Assembly (NCBI GenBank): GCA_910592205.1
Contig: CAJVPJ010000184.1
Location: 1-36,953, forward strand
Length of the DNA: 36,953 nt
DNA from: Paraglomus occultum
Taxonomy: Eukaryota; Glomeromycota; Glomeromycetes; Paraglomerales; Paraglomeraceae
Direction of reading: 5' to 3'
Shown here: piece by piece, positions 22,270-33,479 of the stretch
Position numbering within the stretch: position 1 is the stretch's first letter
How the letters are laid out: each line of letters begins with the position of its first letter
The notes under the pieces: model-generated
What the model saw: the letters and a program-made list of their open reading frames with translations, nothing else
What the model was told of the DNA's origin: nothing
Databases searched by the model: none
Position numbers and translations under genes: made by a program

Positions 22270-23694
22270 TATTATTATTACAAATCGGTTATTTTCCTCA
22301 AAGTTGATGAACGGCTTGTCACAAGCAATGTATGTAGTCTAATAGCCTGAATCCTAATAGTGTCGGTAAAAGAAGGTGCAAATAAAAATACATAGTCGAA
22401 TCAGTTAGCAGCAGTTAATCGTACAATACTCATAAATAAAAATGTTATGTCTCAACTGAAAGCAAGACACCTTAACGAACAAATCAAGGCTATCGAACCT
22501 TTTTCATAATGCGCTTTTGTTACCATCGTTTGAGAACCAATAACTTACTATGCTGACAAGCGCTACATGACGGAGATGTTCCTGAGCGAACAATCTAAAG
22601 TCGTGTTGTAGGTGAAGGACGCTGTGTTGATTCTGACTGTCAATTAAATTTGTTCACTCGAACGTGGTCAACTTGGAAATCGTCAATTATAAGGGTGTTT
22701 GTGGAGAGACCTTGCTTTCTAATTTATACTCGCGCGTCTTTTTACCTTTAATTAACAGTTGTTAACAAAATGTTGCAGCAGTTTACGCTCACAACTTTAT
22801 TTAAAGTGCAAAAGTGCATCAAACGTTATTTGTAAACTTGTATATGCTTACTACATTCTTATTAATCTCGTGAATAGATATGGAATCTGTCACTTGAAAG
22901 CAAATCTTGCATCTTTTCTATCTACTTAAAGAATAAGAGTCCTTTCAACAACAAAATGGATTATTAATTTCAGGCATTTTAAAATTGCATTGACAATCCG
23001 ACATACATCATTATAACTACTGTCAATTTATGATCCCTGTGCAAATGTATTCTGTCTTATGGTTAACAGACTAGCTGTCACTCTTTGCTTCTCTCTCCAC
23101 ACATTTTCCATATTAAATTCCTATTCTGGCAACATTTTCATCGTCATCATCATCATCCCAAAAAAGGTTGTATTAATGTCCCCCATGACTTGTGTTCAAT
23201 GGCGAATTTTTTGGAAGTTGAGATCGCCATAATGATAGTGCCACAGAAAACGGGATTTTGTTGAAACAACAGAAAGTGAGATAATAAGAGTATTAGTATG
23301 GGTTACTCTTCTTTTACTAAAACAAAGATTGTATGATATGGCTTGATTTACACATTTAAATATATTTGTTCTCATTCTAGGTATGTGGCGTTTATCCGAG
23401 TCACTGCAATTATGTATTTACAATCGACGAACAGATTCAATTATCAAAAGATAATCATTGTTTGTTTAGCCATTTTACTATAACGAAAATGTTACACGAA
23501 GCGCTGTTGGTAGTAGTAGTACAATACAATCCTTTTGCCTAAAAAAATAATCTAATCTGTATTAGTATCCTTAAATGAAGCCTTTAACATCGATATTAAT
23601 ACAAGTAAAGTGAGTGCTATTCGTCAAGAATAAAAATATTGATATGTTTGTATTTATTACGCTGGCAAAATACTTGATAATCAGATACAAGGAA
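22270..23694. other. Intergenic, nothing recognised
   Basis: AT-rich with simple ATC/CATCAT runs near 23140-23157. No coding exon or RNA gene was recognised on either strand. Confidence 0.5.
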
Positions 23695-23770
23695 TAATGT
23701 AGTGTCTGAGTTTGAGACCCTGTCTCTGTTCAGGATCCAGTCACTCCTGTCAAACTCAGACACTACATTA
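23695..23770. repeat. Perfect 21-bp inverted repeat, 34-bp spacer
   Basis: The arm at 23695-23715 (starting TAATGTAGTGTCTGAG) is exactly complementary to 23750-23770. The spacer holds CCTGTCTCTGTTCAGGATCC. Outer ends are TA, so it could be a very small TA-flanked foldback element or a hairpin RNA precursor. No second copy was seen in the window. Confidence 0.88.
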
Positions 23771-25439
23771 GAAATAACAAAACTATTAATATGTCAATAA
23801 ACCCTAATATTTCACAACAATAAACAGTATAGGAATTGGAAAACGGTGATATGATATTGAAATGCCATCACGTCTTCCAGGGTAATGACTAAACTTTGCT
23901 GTCTTGAAAATTACTTTTGAATGATGTAATCATATTAGAGTGAGCGTGCGTTGGCTCCAAAAAGAGTTTGCAGCTTTAAAAAAAAAATTACCGTCTCAAC
24001 TGTTTGGCTGGATTAATACGTGCATAATAAAACACCCCACTAAACAATTTGCAAAATGGGTCATGTTTTTAATTTGTATCACAAATATCTAAACTCGGGT
24101 CCCGTTGGATTTTACGGTAACTGTGATTATTATAGAACTATTTTTTTTTATCAAACTGCAGATGGAAATTGCATATAAACGGCGTTGCAAAAGATATTAT
24201 ATCATCATACCCATTGATATGTTAATATTTATTTAATATATGTAACTATGCATTTTATTTTATAATAATAAACCATTGACTATGGCCACTTATTCGGCTG
24301 TCATATATTTTTAGCAACACAGTTATGAATATAATTCATATGAGATATAGTATTAATTGTTAGAAAGATAGAATGCGGTCAAACAGTCTTTAAACAAAAC
24401 ATTAGTCTACCACAATAATATTAAATATTTTTTAGTCTTGCTCGTATCGTAATATTATTTATTGTAAGATGTTTATTTCTAGAATAAAATTTTAGCAACT
24501 GCTTTTCTATTTACAAGTCTAAAGAATACTTGTACATCAAGATTTTTCGATATCGTCTGTGCGGTTAGCTTATTGAATAGGAAGTTAGATAACTGTCCAA
24601 TATTTTGAGAAATGTTTAATTAGACCAAAATTAATTCAACAAAGCTTAGCAACTCGGGATTGCGTAATTGCTCATAGAAAATCAGAGAATTTTAGAAAGT
24701 ACTATCATTGACCGTTAGACTACTGTCATTCTATAACAAACTTTGACAAACATACGCGGAAAAAATTTTATCAAGATCTTATCATTCCATTAATGTAACG
24801 GGCCGATGAATGAACGCATCGATTTCTGGTTAAAACATATTCAAACATTTAGATCTTTTACTTAAAGCCGTTTCCGTTATTGGAAATCGTATGTTCACAT
24901 AAAAAACCATCTGAACATTCCAATCAGAAATTTTGATGAATTTAAATACGACCAATTTTAGGCAATTAATTAACACGTGTCGCGATATCTAGAAACTGTT
25001 GATTGAAAGCAATCCTTTATCGCGAGATAAAGGCGATCGATTAATGTGGCGTTTAGAACAATCTCTCCCTGCGTAAAACGAATTAACAAAGACGACTTAC
25101 AAGTCATTTGCACAACCTCAATGGAAGCAACGTCTGACTTTGTTGTGACTATCGCGGCATTTGAATGAGATATCATACTCGATAATTTTATGTAGGACTG
25201 AATGAATAAAAGAGACTGCGAGAGTAGAAAGAAAAACGCCAGCCGATCAAAAAAGTAGAAACTATTGTTATTGACAATGATAAGTCTGGCCCCATCTTTT
25301 TTTTCGTGTAAGGTTATTCTTGTAAATGGCTCATAGTCAAGTTCGGAAAACACTTCCGCGTGTAATAAATTTGTTTATAGAACGAACGCATTGATATAAA
25401 AAACTACTTTATCTATAGAAATGCCGGATTTTCGAAAGA
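23771..25439. other. Intergenic, nothing firmly recognised
   Basis: AT-rich. A 127-codon open stretch on the minus strand (24970-25353) has no recognisable domain and is not called as a gene. The right end is the promoter side of the secreted-protein gene. Confidence 0.45.
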
Positions 25440-25447
25440 TATAAAAG
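25440..25447 (+). promoter_or_regulatory. TATA box of the secreted-protein gene
   Basis: TATAAAAG followed by a GC-richer GTGGGCC. Transcription would be expected to start roughly 25-35 bp downstream, after the ATG at 25464. This supports using the ATG at 25569, which leaves a leader of about 90 bp. Confidence 0.6.
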
Positions 25448-25568
25448 GTGGGCCAACTTCCCCATGGCTCAACAGTGCGAACAGATCTTGGTCACATACA
25501 TACTTACGAAAACAACAAAGAGAAGCACCTTACGAACTCAAAACAGCCACCGCAAAACGCATTCTAAA

Positions 25569-26105
25569 ATGAACCGTCTAACCCACGTCTTTTACCTTTG
25601 CCTGCTTTTGGTCTTTTGGTCAGCAGTCCATGCCACGCCTCTTCAAGAAAGGGCACCCCAACAACCGCCAGAGCCCGCACCGCCCTGTGCTCCCGTCAGC
25701 ACCTGCACCTTCGTTACTGGTAAAGCCCAAAATAACGTTACGCCGACATTCGACGGCGCAATTACGTTTGTGGAGACAAAGGGCTCGTTAGCCATTAATG
25801 GGTTCTTGCAGATTATTGGTGTGGGTGCAGGACCGAACCCTCTTGGATTTGACATTCACGTAGCTCCATGTACTTCTGCCGACCCTAACCAACAGGGCGA
25901 CCCAGCAACCATTGATTTGGATGGTCTCGTTACGTTTGGTTCAGCCTTCGCCGGAAACAGCAAAGATTTGTCACCAACACCTGTCACTACCGTGGCCGCA
26001 GTCAATGGTCAGTGCTGTTTCGTGATAAACGAACTTGTTAAGGGGCAAGCTGAGAATGTTTTGGGAGTTGCTACTATTAATTCTGTTGTGACATGTGGGT
26101 CATAA
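25569..26105 (+). CDS. Small secreted protein, 178 aa, function unknown
   Basis: Single exon. A clear signal peptide opens the protein (MNRLTHVFYLCLLLVFWSAVHA, cleavage likely after the VHA), then a Pro-rich linker (APQQPPEPAPP). The mature part of about 150 residues has seven Cys (two adjacent) and alternating beta-strand-like segments (GAITFVETKGSLAINGFLQI, GFDIHVAPC, GQCCFVINEL). An in-frame ATG at 25464 would add 35 basic residues and hide the signal peptide; the TATA position argues against it. Codon use and GC content are clearly higher than the surrounding DNA. The GFDIHVxPC segment faintly recalls the GFHxH strand of Cu/Zn superoxide dismutases, but no full set of metal ligands is visible, so no function is assigned. 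AATAAA at 26315-26320 may be the polyadenylation signal. Confidence 0.85.
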   Translation: MNRLTHVFYLCLLLVFWSAVHATPLQERAPQQPPEPAPPCAPVSTCTFVTGKAQNNVTPTFDGAITFVETKGSLAINGFLQIIGVGAGPNPLGFDIHVAPCTSADPNQQGDPATIDLDGLVTFGSAFAGNSKDLSPTPVTTVAAVNGQCCFVINELVKGQAENVLGVATINSVVTCGS

Positions 26106-27572
26106 ACGAGTGGAAAATACAAATCTCGCAGAGGTTCGCATAATTATTTGTATTAGTTTATATTATTTTTATAGTGAGTAAAGACAAATTTGTAATTCTT
26201 AGTACTTATTTCGAGATGCAATGTTTTTGTCTTTGTTATTTTAAGAAGTCAAATTATTGTTATATTATTATATAATACTTGTTTTAATATGTACGGATCA
26301 TTTTCTGCATTAACAATAAAACAAGTTTAAAGTATATATTGTGATTCTTTTAGTGCAAATCTTTCTTCCAGTGCGAACATCGATCTTCTGACGAGATTAA
26401 TATTCAATTTGATGTATATATTTGCTATTACGCTCTCGTTATTCCGGAAGTCCTTATTTTGATCGACTGTTTGTTGATAGGTAATTTGTGTGCGCGCAAG
26501 TAGAAGTAAGCATTAGCTTGTTAAAGGTTAATATTTTAGTAATCGTTGTCTTATAACATTTAATTACTAACAAAAATTGTGTTTACTTTTTTCGTAAACG
26601 AAATTCTCGAATTCTAAGTGACTATTCCGTTGTGTTAAAAAAATTCTCACTTTCTCCAAACTCTATTAGCATTAATAACCGGTACTCCGTTACTATTAAC
26701 CCTCTCTAATATCCACCCCAACATCTCTCTCAGCTGTTACAGAACGGATTTCCCTATATATAAATTCATCCGCATATATCACATCCTTGCTTAATACTCT
26801 ATGCTTCTCGCTGATATCAATATTAATATTAGTATACAATTTATATTGTCTTTCTATAATACGGATTCATAGACAACAAAAGACTTAACATATTTTTATC
26901 AAAGAGAGAGAGAGAGAACCACAATTCATACGAGAGTAAACAAATTAATTTTAATTTAGTTTTGCAAAAAGTTTTATTATGAATAAAATTTAAAAGCGAT
27001 AGTAATTCTGATTGCTCATATTACTTAACTCGAGATACTGTATGCTAATATAATTAGTGTCATTATTTAATCGTAACCCCAACTCCCATCCTCGCATATC
27101 ACCGGTCCCGCGAGGTGAGGGTTCACTAGTGTATATAATTTTAAAGGACTCCTCCTCGGCCGCGGCGCAACCCACATCGAGACAGCCTTAACCACGACTT
27201 CAGCGCGTCGAAATCGAGCTGCAATACCGTGGTAACTTAAACTACAAGCTTCGATGTTCTCCACACAAAATGTCTTTGTAATTTAATAATAATAAACTTT
27301 TGGAAAATTTTGTCTAACTATTATCGACCGTATTTTTTGTCATGTTTGTATTGGTGGTTCTGATCAATTTATTATTATTTGTTGTCAAATTTATCAATCT
27401 TTTGAGCACGAGTTCATACGGAATGCTGAATAATATACCATGGCACATTAAATTTTAAACTGCTTACGTCATTAAATATCACGTAGTACATATTCATCCA
27501 ATAGCATATCAAATACTCAGTTTTCGAAACGGTTTCCTTCTCTGCATCTTAGCAACTCGATCGGAATTATAC
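26106..27572. other. Intergenic with a GC-rich island
   Basis: AT-rich spacer. It holds a GA microsatellite near 26905-26917 and a conspicuous GC-rich block at about 27070-27255, listed separately. Nothing clearly coding. Confidence 0.5.
27070..27255. ncRNA. Candidate structured non-coding RNA or relic (strand unknown)
   Basis: About 185 bp whose GC content stands well above its AT-rich flanks. It contains potential stems, for example TCACC paired with GGTGA around GGTCCCGCGA (27100-27120). Several frames are open at once, typical of GC-rich non-coding sequence. It does not match U1, U2, U5, U6, SRP, RNase P or RNase MRP signatures I can recall. It could also be a fragment of a decayed gene. 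Confidence 0.25.
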
Positions 27573-29883
27573 ATGGTCAAACCCGTTAGACAACAGGATC
27601 TCGACTTCATGAAAGTCGAGCACGGATGGTGGGAGGCTGAAAAGATTGCGCAGACACATCAACGTGTACAGGTATGTCTGACCTGGAACCACGGCTTTTG
27701 ATTAGTATGGCTACGAGACTACTTATCTAGCAGTCTGATCTATCGCTTGTAGGAAGCAATCAAAAGGGCCGAGCAGGAATTTGTAGAACAAGAGAAACAG
27801 GGCTGGGAAGAGGGTCAGAGATTGTACGTGCAATTGCAACGAAATCGTGCAGAACAGATAGCAGAACTTGAGTATATGCGCAGTCATAAATTTAATAAAA
27901 GGTGAATCGACAGTGTAACTCTATGGCCTATTTTAAAGGCGAGGATGAATGATTGCTAACGAATGCTGTGTTTGATGAGTATAGGCAGCAAATGGTAGAT
28001 GCGTATTGCCAAAAGTTTGATCAACAGCTTGATAAAGTTTTAGAAACATTTACCTCTGCTTATGAAGTAAACGTTTTATGTACCTTCGTGTTGATGTCGT
28101 GTAATCCTCTATCACTTTCATATTCACATCTCGAATCGTTTACATCGTCATCTCCTCCGTTACAGGCAGAGGAAAGAAAAATCGCGGCTGCGCGGGAAGC
28201 AGCCGAGCATGCTCGTCGCGAAGAGGAGGCTAAAAAAGCGGCTGCGGCCGCGGCTGAAATCCGTAGAAAGGCCGAAGAGGAGAAAAAGCGAGCTGCGGAA
28301 GCAGCAAGAAAGGAAGCTGAAGCAAAGCAGAAGGCATTGCAGTTGAAAATGGAACAATTACAGCAACAACAACAGAAACAGGCAGAAGCCTCTGTGTCAG
28401 AAGAAGTGTTAAAGAAAGAAAAGGAATACAAAGATTTTATAAAAAAATGTAAAAATGATTTGAAAAATGATCCTAAACTGAATGCCGAGAGATCCACAAT
28501 AAAACAGCATTTCACATTGCGGTTGAACCAGTTGACGAATAAAAAGGATCATATTATGACGACGGTATGTTATGAAAGTTTTAATTCATGTACATCTTGT
28601 CATCGAATGTGCTGAACGATTGTGTACCATCTAGGCAAACGAGCTTTCTGCCCAACTTACTGGAGCGGGCATGTCCACAGAGCAGCATTATTACAGGCTC
28701 AACATGTTGGCCAAGACAATTGTCGTACGTAGATGTCTTCAAATTTCTGACATTGTCTTACGCACATTTCGCGTTGAAGCGGCGAAAAAGAGTGTTGAAT
28801 TTTCTTCCGATATTCTCTAATCAACCTTGTTACACTTTAAGGATCAAATCGGCATAACAGTCCTCGATAGACCGGAGATGGCTTTTGCTTTCGGTCACTT
28901 GTGCATTCTTTTGTACTCAAAGTATGCCGAGTTTAGGAAATTCGTAGATGCTCGTCTGGCAAAGAAATGCCCTTACGTACTTCCGAGATACTATGACAGA
29001 TCACAGGTAAGATGGGTTAAAACAGTTGCGGTCGCTTTTGTCTGTACCGATCATATCATGTACCGGTATTACCACATTGGGTAATAATGTGCTACACACT
29101 TCATCCTTCGGTATGGACAGAGTCGATTGTATGATCATATTCATCAAAGTGATATTTAGAAAAGAAATCATATTGAGAAGTGAACAGTCTTTAGAATGGA
29201 AGGCGCGACAGATAACTAATATGTTGAGACCATAACAGGGCCAGAGTGCAGACGAATACGACAAGTTGATTGGAAGGCAATCAAACGAAACCGAAGAAGT
29301 TTACCGAAAGCGAATGTTGGCATACGTCAGATTCCATCTTGCTGTCTTACAGACTAAGCCCTGGATTCCTAGTAAGTTTGGTATATTGAGCTTTTTCATG
29401 TTCATTTCGTATTCACATTCAATCCTAAATACATACAACACGACAGACATTCCGTACCAAAAATTAATTGAGGAAGCATGGATATGGATTGCAGAAATTT
29501 TGAATTTGAAACAACGGTCGATAACCCCGGCAATCCTTGATGTTTTCATAGAAGTAATATCATACTTTCTTTTTCGTTCTGTGCAAACCTGAATGGTCGT
29601 TTTTTCTATATTTCAGAGCGAAAAACCTTTGATTATTCTTATTCTTTCAACCTTTTTTTCTTCTCTCTCCAAGGTCGTTGCACACAGATTCTATGAAGCC
29701 TTCCAACGGGATGGCTTGAAAATTCTGAATACAATCTATCGCAGGTACTACGTTGAAGATACGGAAGAATTAAAACAATTGAAAAAGCTAGTTCCAGGCG
29801 ATGTAGCAGTATTACAGAACAGGCTTCAGGAATGTTTCTCGAAGCAAACATTTGCAGAGCCTCAAGGGAGGACTCCGTTGTGA
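27573..29883 (+). CDS. GLE1: mRNA export factor GLE1
   Basis: Nuclear-pore cytoplasmic-face protein that, with inositol hexakisphosphate, activates the DEAD-box ATPase Dbp5 to release exported mRNPs. Exons: 27573-27671, 27753-27901, 27985-28066, 28166-28564, 28635-28724, 28842-29006, 29239-29371, 29447-29553 and 29674-29883, giving 477 aa. The N-terminal half is a long Ala/Glu/Lys-rich coiled coil (about residues 30-190: ERKIAAAREAAEHARREEEA and onward). The C-terminal half is the GLE1 HEAT-like domain: YRLNMLAKTIV, RPEMAFAFGH, LAKKCPYVLPRYY (human has KKCPY-VPFY), EEAWIWIAEILNL with ITPAIL, and YEAFQRDGLKIL, ending GRTPL. Two acceptors are AAG rather than CAG/TAG (28841, 29673). The exon 9 boundary was chosen after a long pyrimidine tract; an earlier in-frame acceptor would add residues. 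It lies upstream of, and co-oriented with, the ARMT1-like gene. Confidence 0.93.
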
Positions 29884-30302
29884 TAAATAGTTAAAGAGAA
29901 AAGATATGGAAGGACTTTTGGTGATGGGAGCGTGCATGGAATGAGTGAAAACGATGGACAATTGGTAGTGGGTTGGGAAGTATTTTAGAAGATTAACATA
30001 ATTATGAACAAGGATTTTGTCAAAGCAATTCGATTTTTATTAAAATTCGTTTTTCGCCAAATATATTTGTTAAAATGCATAAAAATTGTCCCAATCTTTT
30101 CAACTAGCATTTATGTTAAGCACTCTCATCAGGAAATACTCGCCTGCTTCCTCCTCTTCTTCCAATTACCTGATCCATCCAAAAACTATAGCGTGGTGGA
30201 TTTTTACGTGTTTTAAAATAGCAACACATGATTTTCTTGAAGCACGTGCTATAAATTCCGATAGCAGGTGACTTTCAATCTGATTATCTTCTGCTACAAG
30301 TC
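29884..30302. other. Short spacer between GLE1 and the ARMT1-like gene
   Basis: About 420 bp, AT-rich, holding the GLE1 3' end and the promoter of the next gene. No gene seen. Confidence 0.5.
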
Positions 30303-31828
30303 ATGTCATCAATCAATCCTGCAAACCCACCACGCCCTGCTTTGATTGCGACAGATAAAACGGGTTTTGCCTATACGACAACACGTATTCGATGGCCGGT
30401 AATAGTTACAAAAATAATCGATGCTTTGTTTCAAGTCTGTCATGCTTTAGATGATGACGAGAAACGGACAGAGGGGAAGGCCATTATATCATCTATTGGC
30501 GCTTTAAAGTATGGAATGGAAAGAGACAAGCCCCTTACGTGAGTTACTCTCTCGTTTAATTAGTCGCGGGGAAACCTATTAGGGGACGATTAATCATCTC
30601 TTCATTACATATTTTCTTTACTAGCCCAATAGCCGACGACTCGAATCCAGATATTGCCACATGGAACAATATCTACAACACCTATTTCTCGAGCTCTACC
30701 TGGTATACTGCACCGTGGCTCTTTACCGAATGCTATCTCTACCGACGCATTTATACCTACTTTGCTCGCTCGACCTACTGGAATACATATGATCCTTTCT
30801 GTCAACAAAAAGAAGCTGCATTCAAAGCTTCTCAAGTTGCGATGCTTGCTCTTGCCGAGAGAATCGACGAACTAATTTCTTCAGAGGGATTGCGTCTGGA
30901 TCACCGAATAGTCTTTCATGAATTAGTCCAGATATCTCTCTGGGGAAATGCGAGTGATTTGAGCTTGCTCTCTACTTTAGATCCGCGTGAATTGGGTAAA
31001 TTGCAGAGTACTGGAGCAGAGGAATTGGAAAAAATCGAGAAGAATATTTTACGGAATGATATAGATTTGTTTTGGCACAGAATTAAAGATTCGAAAGGAT
31101 CAAGAATAGATTTCGTGTTGGATAATGCCGGTGAGGAATTCGTTTGTTATCTATTTATACGAGTTTTTTTTTATCGAGTTTGTGAAATCGAAAGCGACTA
31201 ATTATTATGCCGAACTCGCTACTTGTCCAAAATATTTGCAGGCTTTGAACTTTACGCTGACTTGATATTTGCCGACTGGCTTATCCAATCAGGCTATGCA
31301 TCTTCAGTTCACTTTCACGCAAAGCCGATTCCTTGGTTCGTTTCTGACACCACACCCACAGACTTTTATAATCTTCTTTCTGCTCTTACATCGAACCTTC
31401 TCAACCAGCCTTCTCAGTCTCTTATCACTAAATTAGCCCAACGCTGGCAAGGATATGTAGACTCTAACATATGGATAGTAAAAGCGGACTATTTCTGGGT
31501 TTCGCCATATGCATATTGGCATTTACCAGAACAGAAAGAGTTGTTTGATGACATTAAGCAGGCAGCTAGTGTAGTGTTTAAAGGTGATTTAAATTTTAGA
31601 AAGTTGGTTTATGATTGCAAGTGGGATTTCACTACACCATTCGAGGAAGCAATAGGGCCGATGGCAACCGAAGAAGGTGTGCCATCTGTTGTAACATTGA
31701 GGACTTCTAAGGCAGATGTCATTGTCGGGCTACCAAAAGGGACAGCAGAGAGGCTATACGCTGTTGAGGATGATTGGCTATATTCTGGCAAGTATGCTAT
31801 CGTTGAATTTTCAAGAGGGACCAAGTGA
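30303..31828 (+). CDS. ARMT1-like damage-control metal-dependent phosphatase (DUF89)
   Basis: Cobalt/manganese-type phosphatase of the DUF89 family, known to hydrolyse damaged or excess sugar phosphates such as fructose-1-phosphate; human ARMT1 was also reported as a carboxyl methyltransferase. Exons 30303-30538, 30625-31130 and 31242-31828 give 442 aa, essentially the size of human ARMT1. The helical N-terminal part has WNNIYNTYFSSSTWYTAPWL and the YLYRRI segment. The catalytic core has DFVLDNAGFELYADL (metal ligands expected at D245 and N246), VHFHAKPIPWFVSDTT (D283), GDLNFRKL (substrate/phosphate loop) and LRTSKADVIVGL. All expected motifs are present, so the enzyme is probably active. Substrate preference cannot be read from sequence. 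Confidence 0.94.
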
Positions 31829-32211
31829 AAATTCAACGGAATAAGGCAGAATCGGATGTGTGATAATCGAGAGAGAACTGTCTTTGAAATGGTTTGATAT
31901 ATAGAGAAGCGTGAAACATTAAATAGAATTGAAATGTTTATAGAGTTTCGTTTTGTTAAAGGATAAGTTTTAGTGTGCAAGTTATCGAATTGTCAACATA
32001 GAAAACATCGTTAAGAACCAGACATTGATTGTAAATTGTTAAAGGTAGCGTTGGTATTGTAAAAATGAGAAAGATCCTATTTCCAAGAGAAACCATTTGA
32101 CAGAGATTCTTGTTGGGGGGGAAATTGTATCGGTTCATGTGCTGTTTGCAGCCCAGGATCCTCATTCGCTTGTTTTGTTGGATAGAAATGAAGACAATTC
32201 CACGAGCCTTT
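31829..32211. other. Convergent 3' spacer between the ARMT1-like gene and RPB10
   Basis: Both flanking genes end here, so it holds two 3' UTRs. No gene or terminator hairpin was recognised. Confidence 0.5.
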
Positions 32212-32646
32212 CTAATTAAGACGGCGGAATTGAGCTCTATACTGTTCGCGCGCTCTTTCTTGTGCTGTCCTCCAGAAAACCACTCAAGATCGTTAGTGTT
32301 TCATTCGTACGAAAAGCGAGAGTGAATTCGAACAGGCAAGCATATTGAATCAGGTATGAAAAAGAACTTACGGTTATACTGTAACAATTTCTCAATAAGA
32401 TCCGAGTGTGTGAGCATCATGCGTCTACAGCAATATCGCTTTAAACCCACCACGTCCATAGCATCACTACACATATATGAGAGAGAATTGGATCAAAGAA
32501 TTAGTTACATGTAAGTTTACAAAAGTAAAGAGAACATAAATACACACGTACCATTCGGTATAGTCGTTAGAGAGAAGCTGTTGGTACAACTCCCATTTGT
32601 TGCCAATGAGTTTTCCGCAAGAGAAGCAACGGACAGGGATAATCAT
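32212..32646 (-). CDS. RPB10: RNA polymerase subunit RPABC5 (RPB10), shared by Pol I, II and III
   Basis: Small zinc-binding assembly subunit common to the three nuclear RNA polymerases. Exons on the minus strand are 32552-32646, 32372-32466 and 32212-32264, joining in phase to 80 aa. The family signature is unmistakable: [12 protein letters not shown] at the start, GNKWELY, then [13 protein letters not shown] and [13 protein letters not shown]. Zinc ligands are C7, C10, C44 and C45. Each exon is too short to stand out as an ORF. Oddities: the near-universal Gly after YTE is Cys32, produced at the exon 1/2 junction, and the C-terminus runs about 13 residues past the YNP-QER point with a basic tail ([12 protein letters not shown]) where many orthologues end within a few residues. 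Exon 3 depends on choosing the acceptor at 32265-32266. Confidence 0.92.
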
Positions 32647-33479
32647 TTTTTTGGTTTTTTGGGTGGAGTTTGGGGGTTTGAGCAGTCGGTGGTAAATCGA
32701 AATTACTGCGTTCACATGATTAGCATGTCACCAATCATTTGCAATTATAGTAACGCATATTAGTATAACAATTATCGTGGATTTTTGAACATATCACAAC
32801 AACACAGTGGATCAGAATGCCAAATCTTCATATCCAAATATGCATTATAGTTAATTATTTAATAGCATTAGTATTAGTGAGAACCATGTGATCAAATGCT
32901 TGTCAATATCTATCTTTGTTGTAATAACCAAAATTCAACTCTCATCAACAACTGTTATTTATATGAGGAGTGCTGCAACAAAACCAGACAAAGTGAACAA
33001 TCGGTACCACTCGGATTCTGATATCAAACTTTCAAAGTTATAGAGTGAGCGCTGGATTTATTTGTGAACTCACCAGATTTCGGTAACCGATTCTATTGGT
33101 AGGCTTAGTGATAATGGTTTTAGTTTATACCAATAGCTTAGATCGTCCGGAATATTCCGATTCTTAATAGTATAATTCTCGGCGCGATTATTCTGAACCG
33201 TTTGGGTAACTCTCAGATTTGGGGACTAGAAAATGCCTTGACTAAGCTTAACATGCCCACTAGCAAGATTGAATAGAATTTCGGTATCCGATCTCATTGT
33301 AATTATCAGTGCGATTGTTATGTTATATTTTGAAACGCAAAAGGTCAATTGTTTAATGCCGCAATTATAGAATGAACGATAGTCACATAGTGCGAAGTCT
33401 ACAATAGATCGATGCCCGTAATGGAATAAGACTTCATCGATTCAGTCCGACCGCAAAGATTTGATACTCACTACAAGAA
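32647..33479. other. Intergenic; RPB10 promoter region
   Basis: About 830 bp. Contains a 9-bp inverted repeat (CTATTGGTA at 33093-33101 with 33128-33136). No gene recognised. Confidence 0.5.

Noticed and set aside
24970-25353. 127-codon minus-strand ORF
   Set aside because: Phe/Leu-rich, no recognisable domain, and close to the promoter of the secreted-protein gene. It could be real, but the sequence alone does not support it.
25464-25568. Upstream in-frame ATG of the secreted protein
   Set aside because: It lies about 17 bp after the TATA box and would bury the signal peptide behind 35 basic residues.
27067-27264. 65-codon minus-strand ORF in the GC-rich island
   Set aside because: Several frames are open together because of composition; no protein family is recognised, so it is listed only as an RNA candidate.
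28060-28515. Cys/Ser/Phe-rich minus-strand ORF over GLE1
   Set aside because: Antisense shadow of the Ala/Lys/Glu coiled coil.
33093-33136. 9-bp inverted repeat (CTATTGGTA)
   Set aside because: Short stem with a 26-bp loop in AT-rich DNA; expected by chance at this scale.
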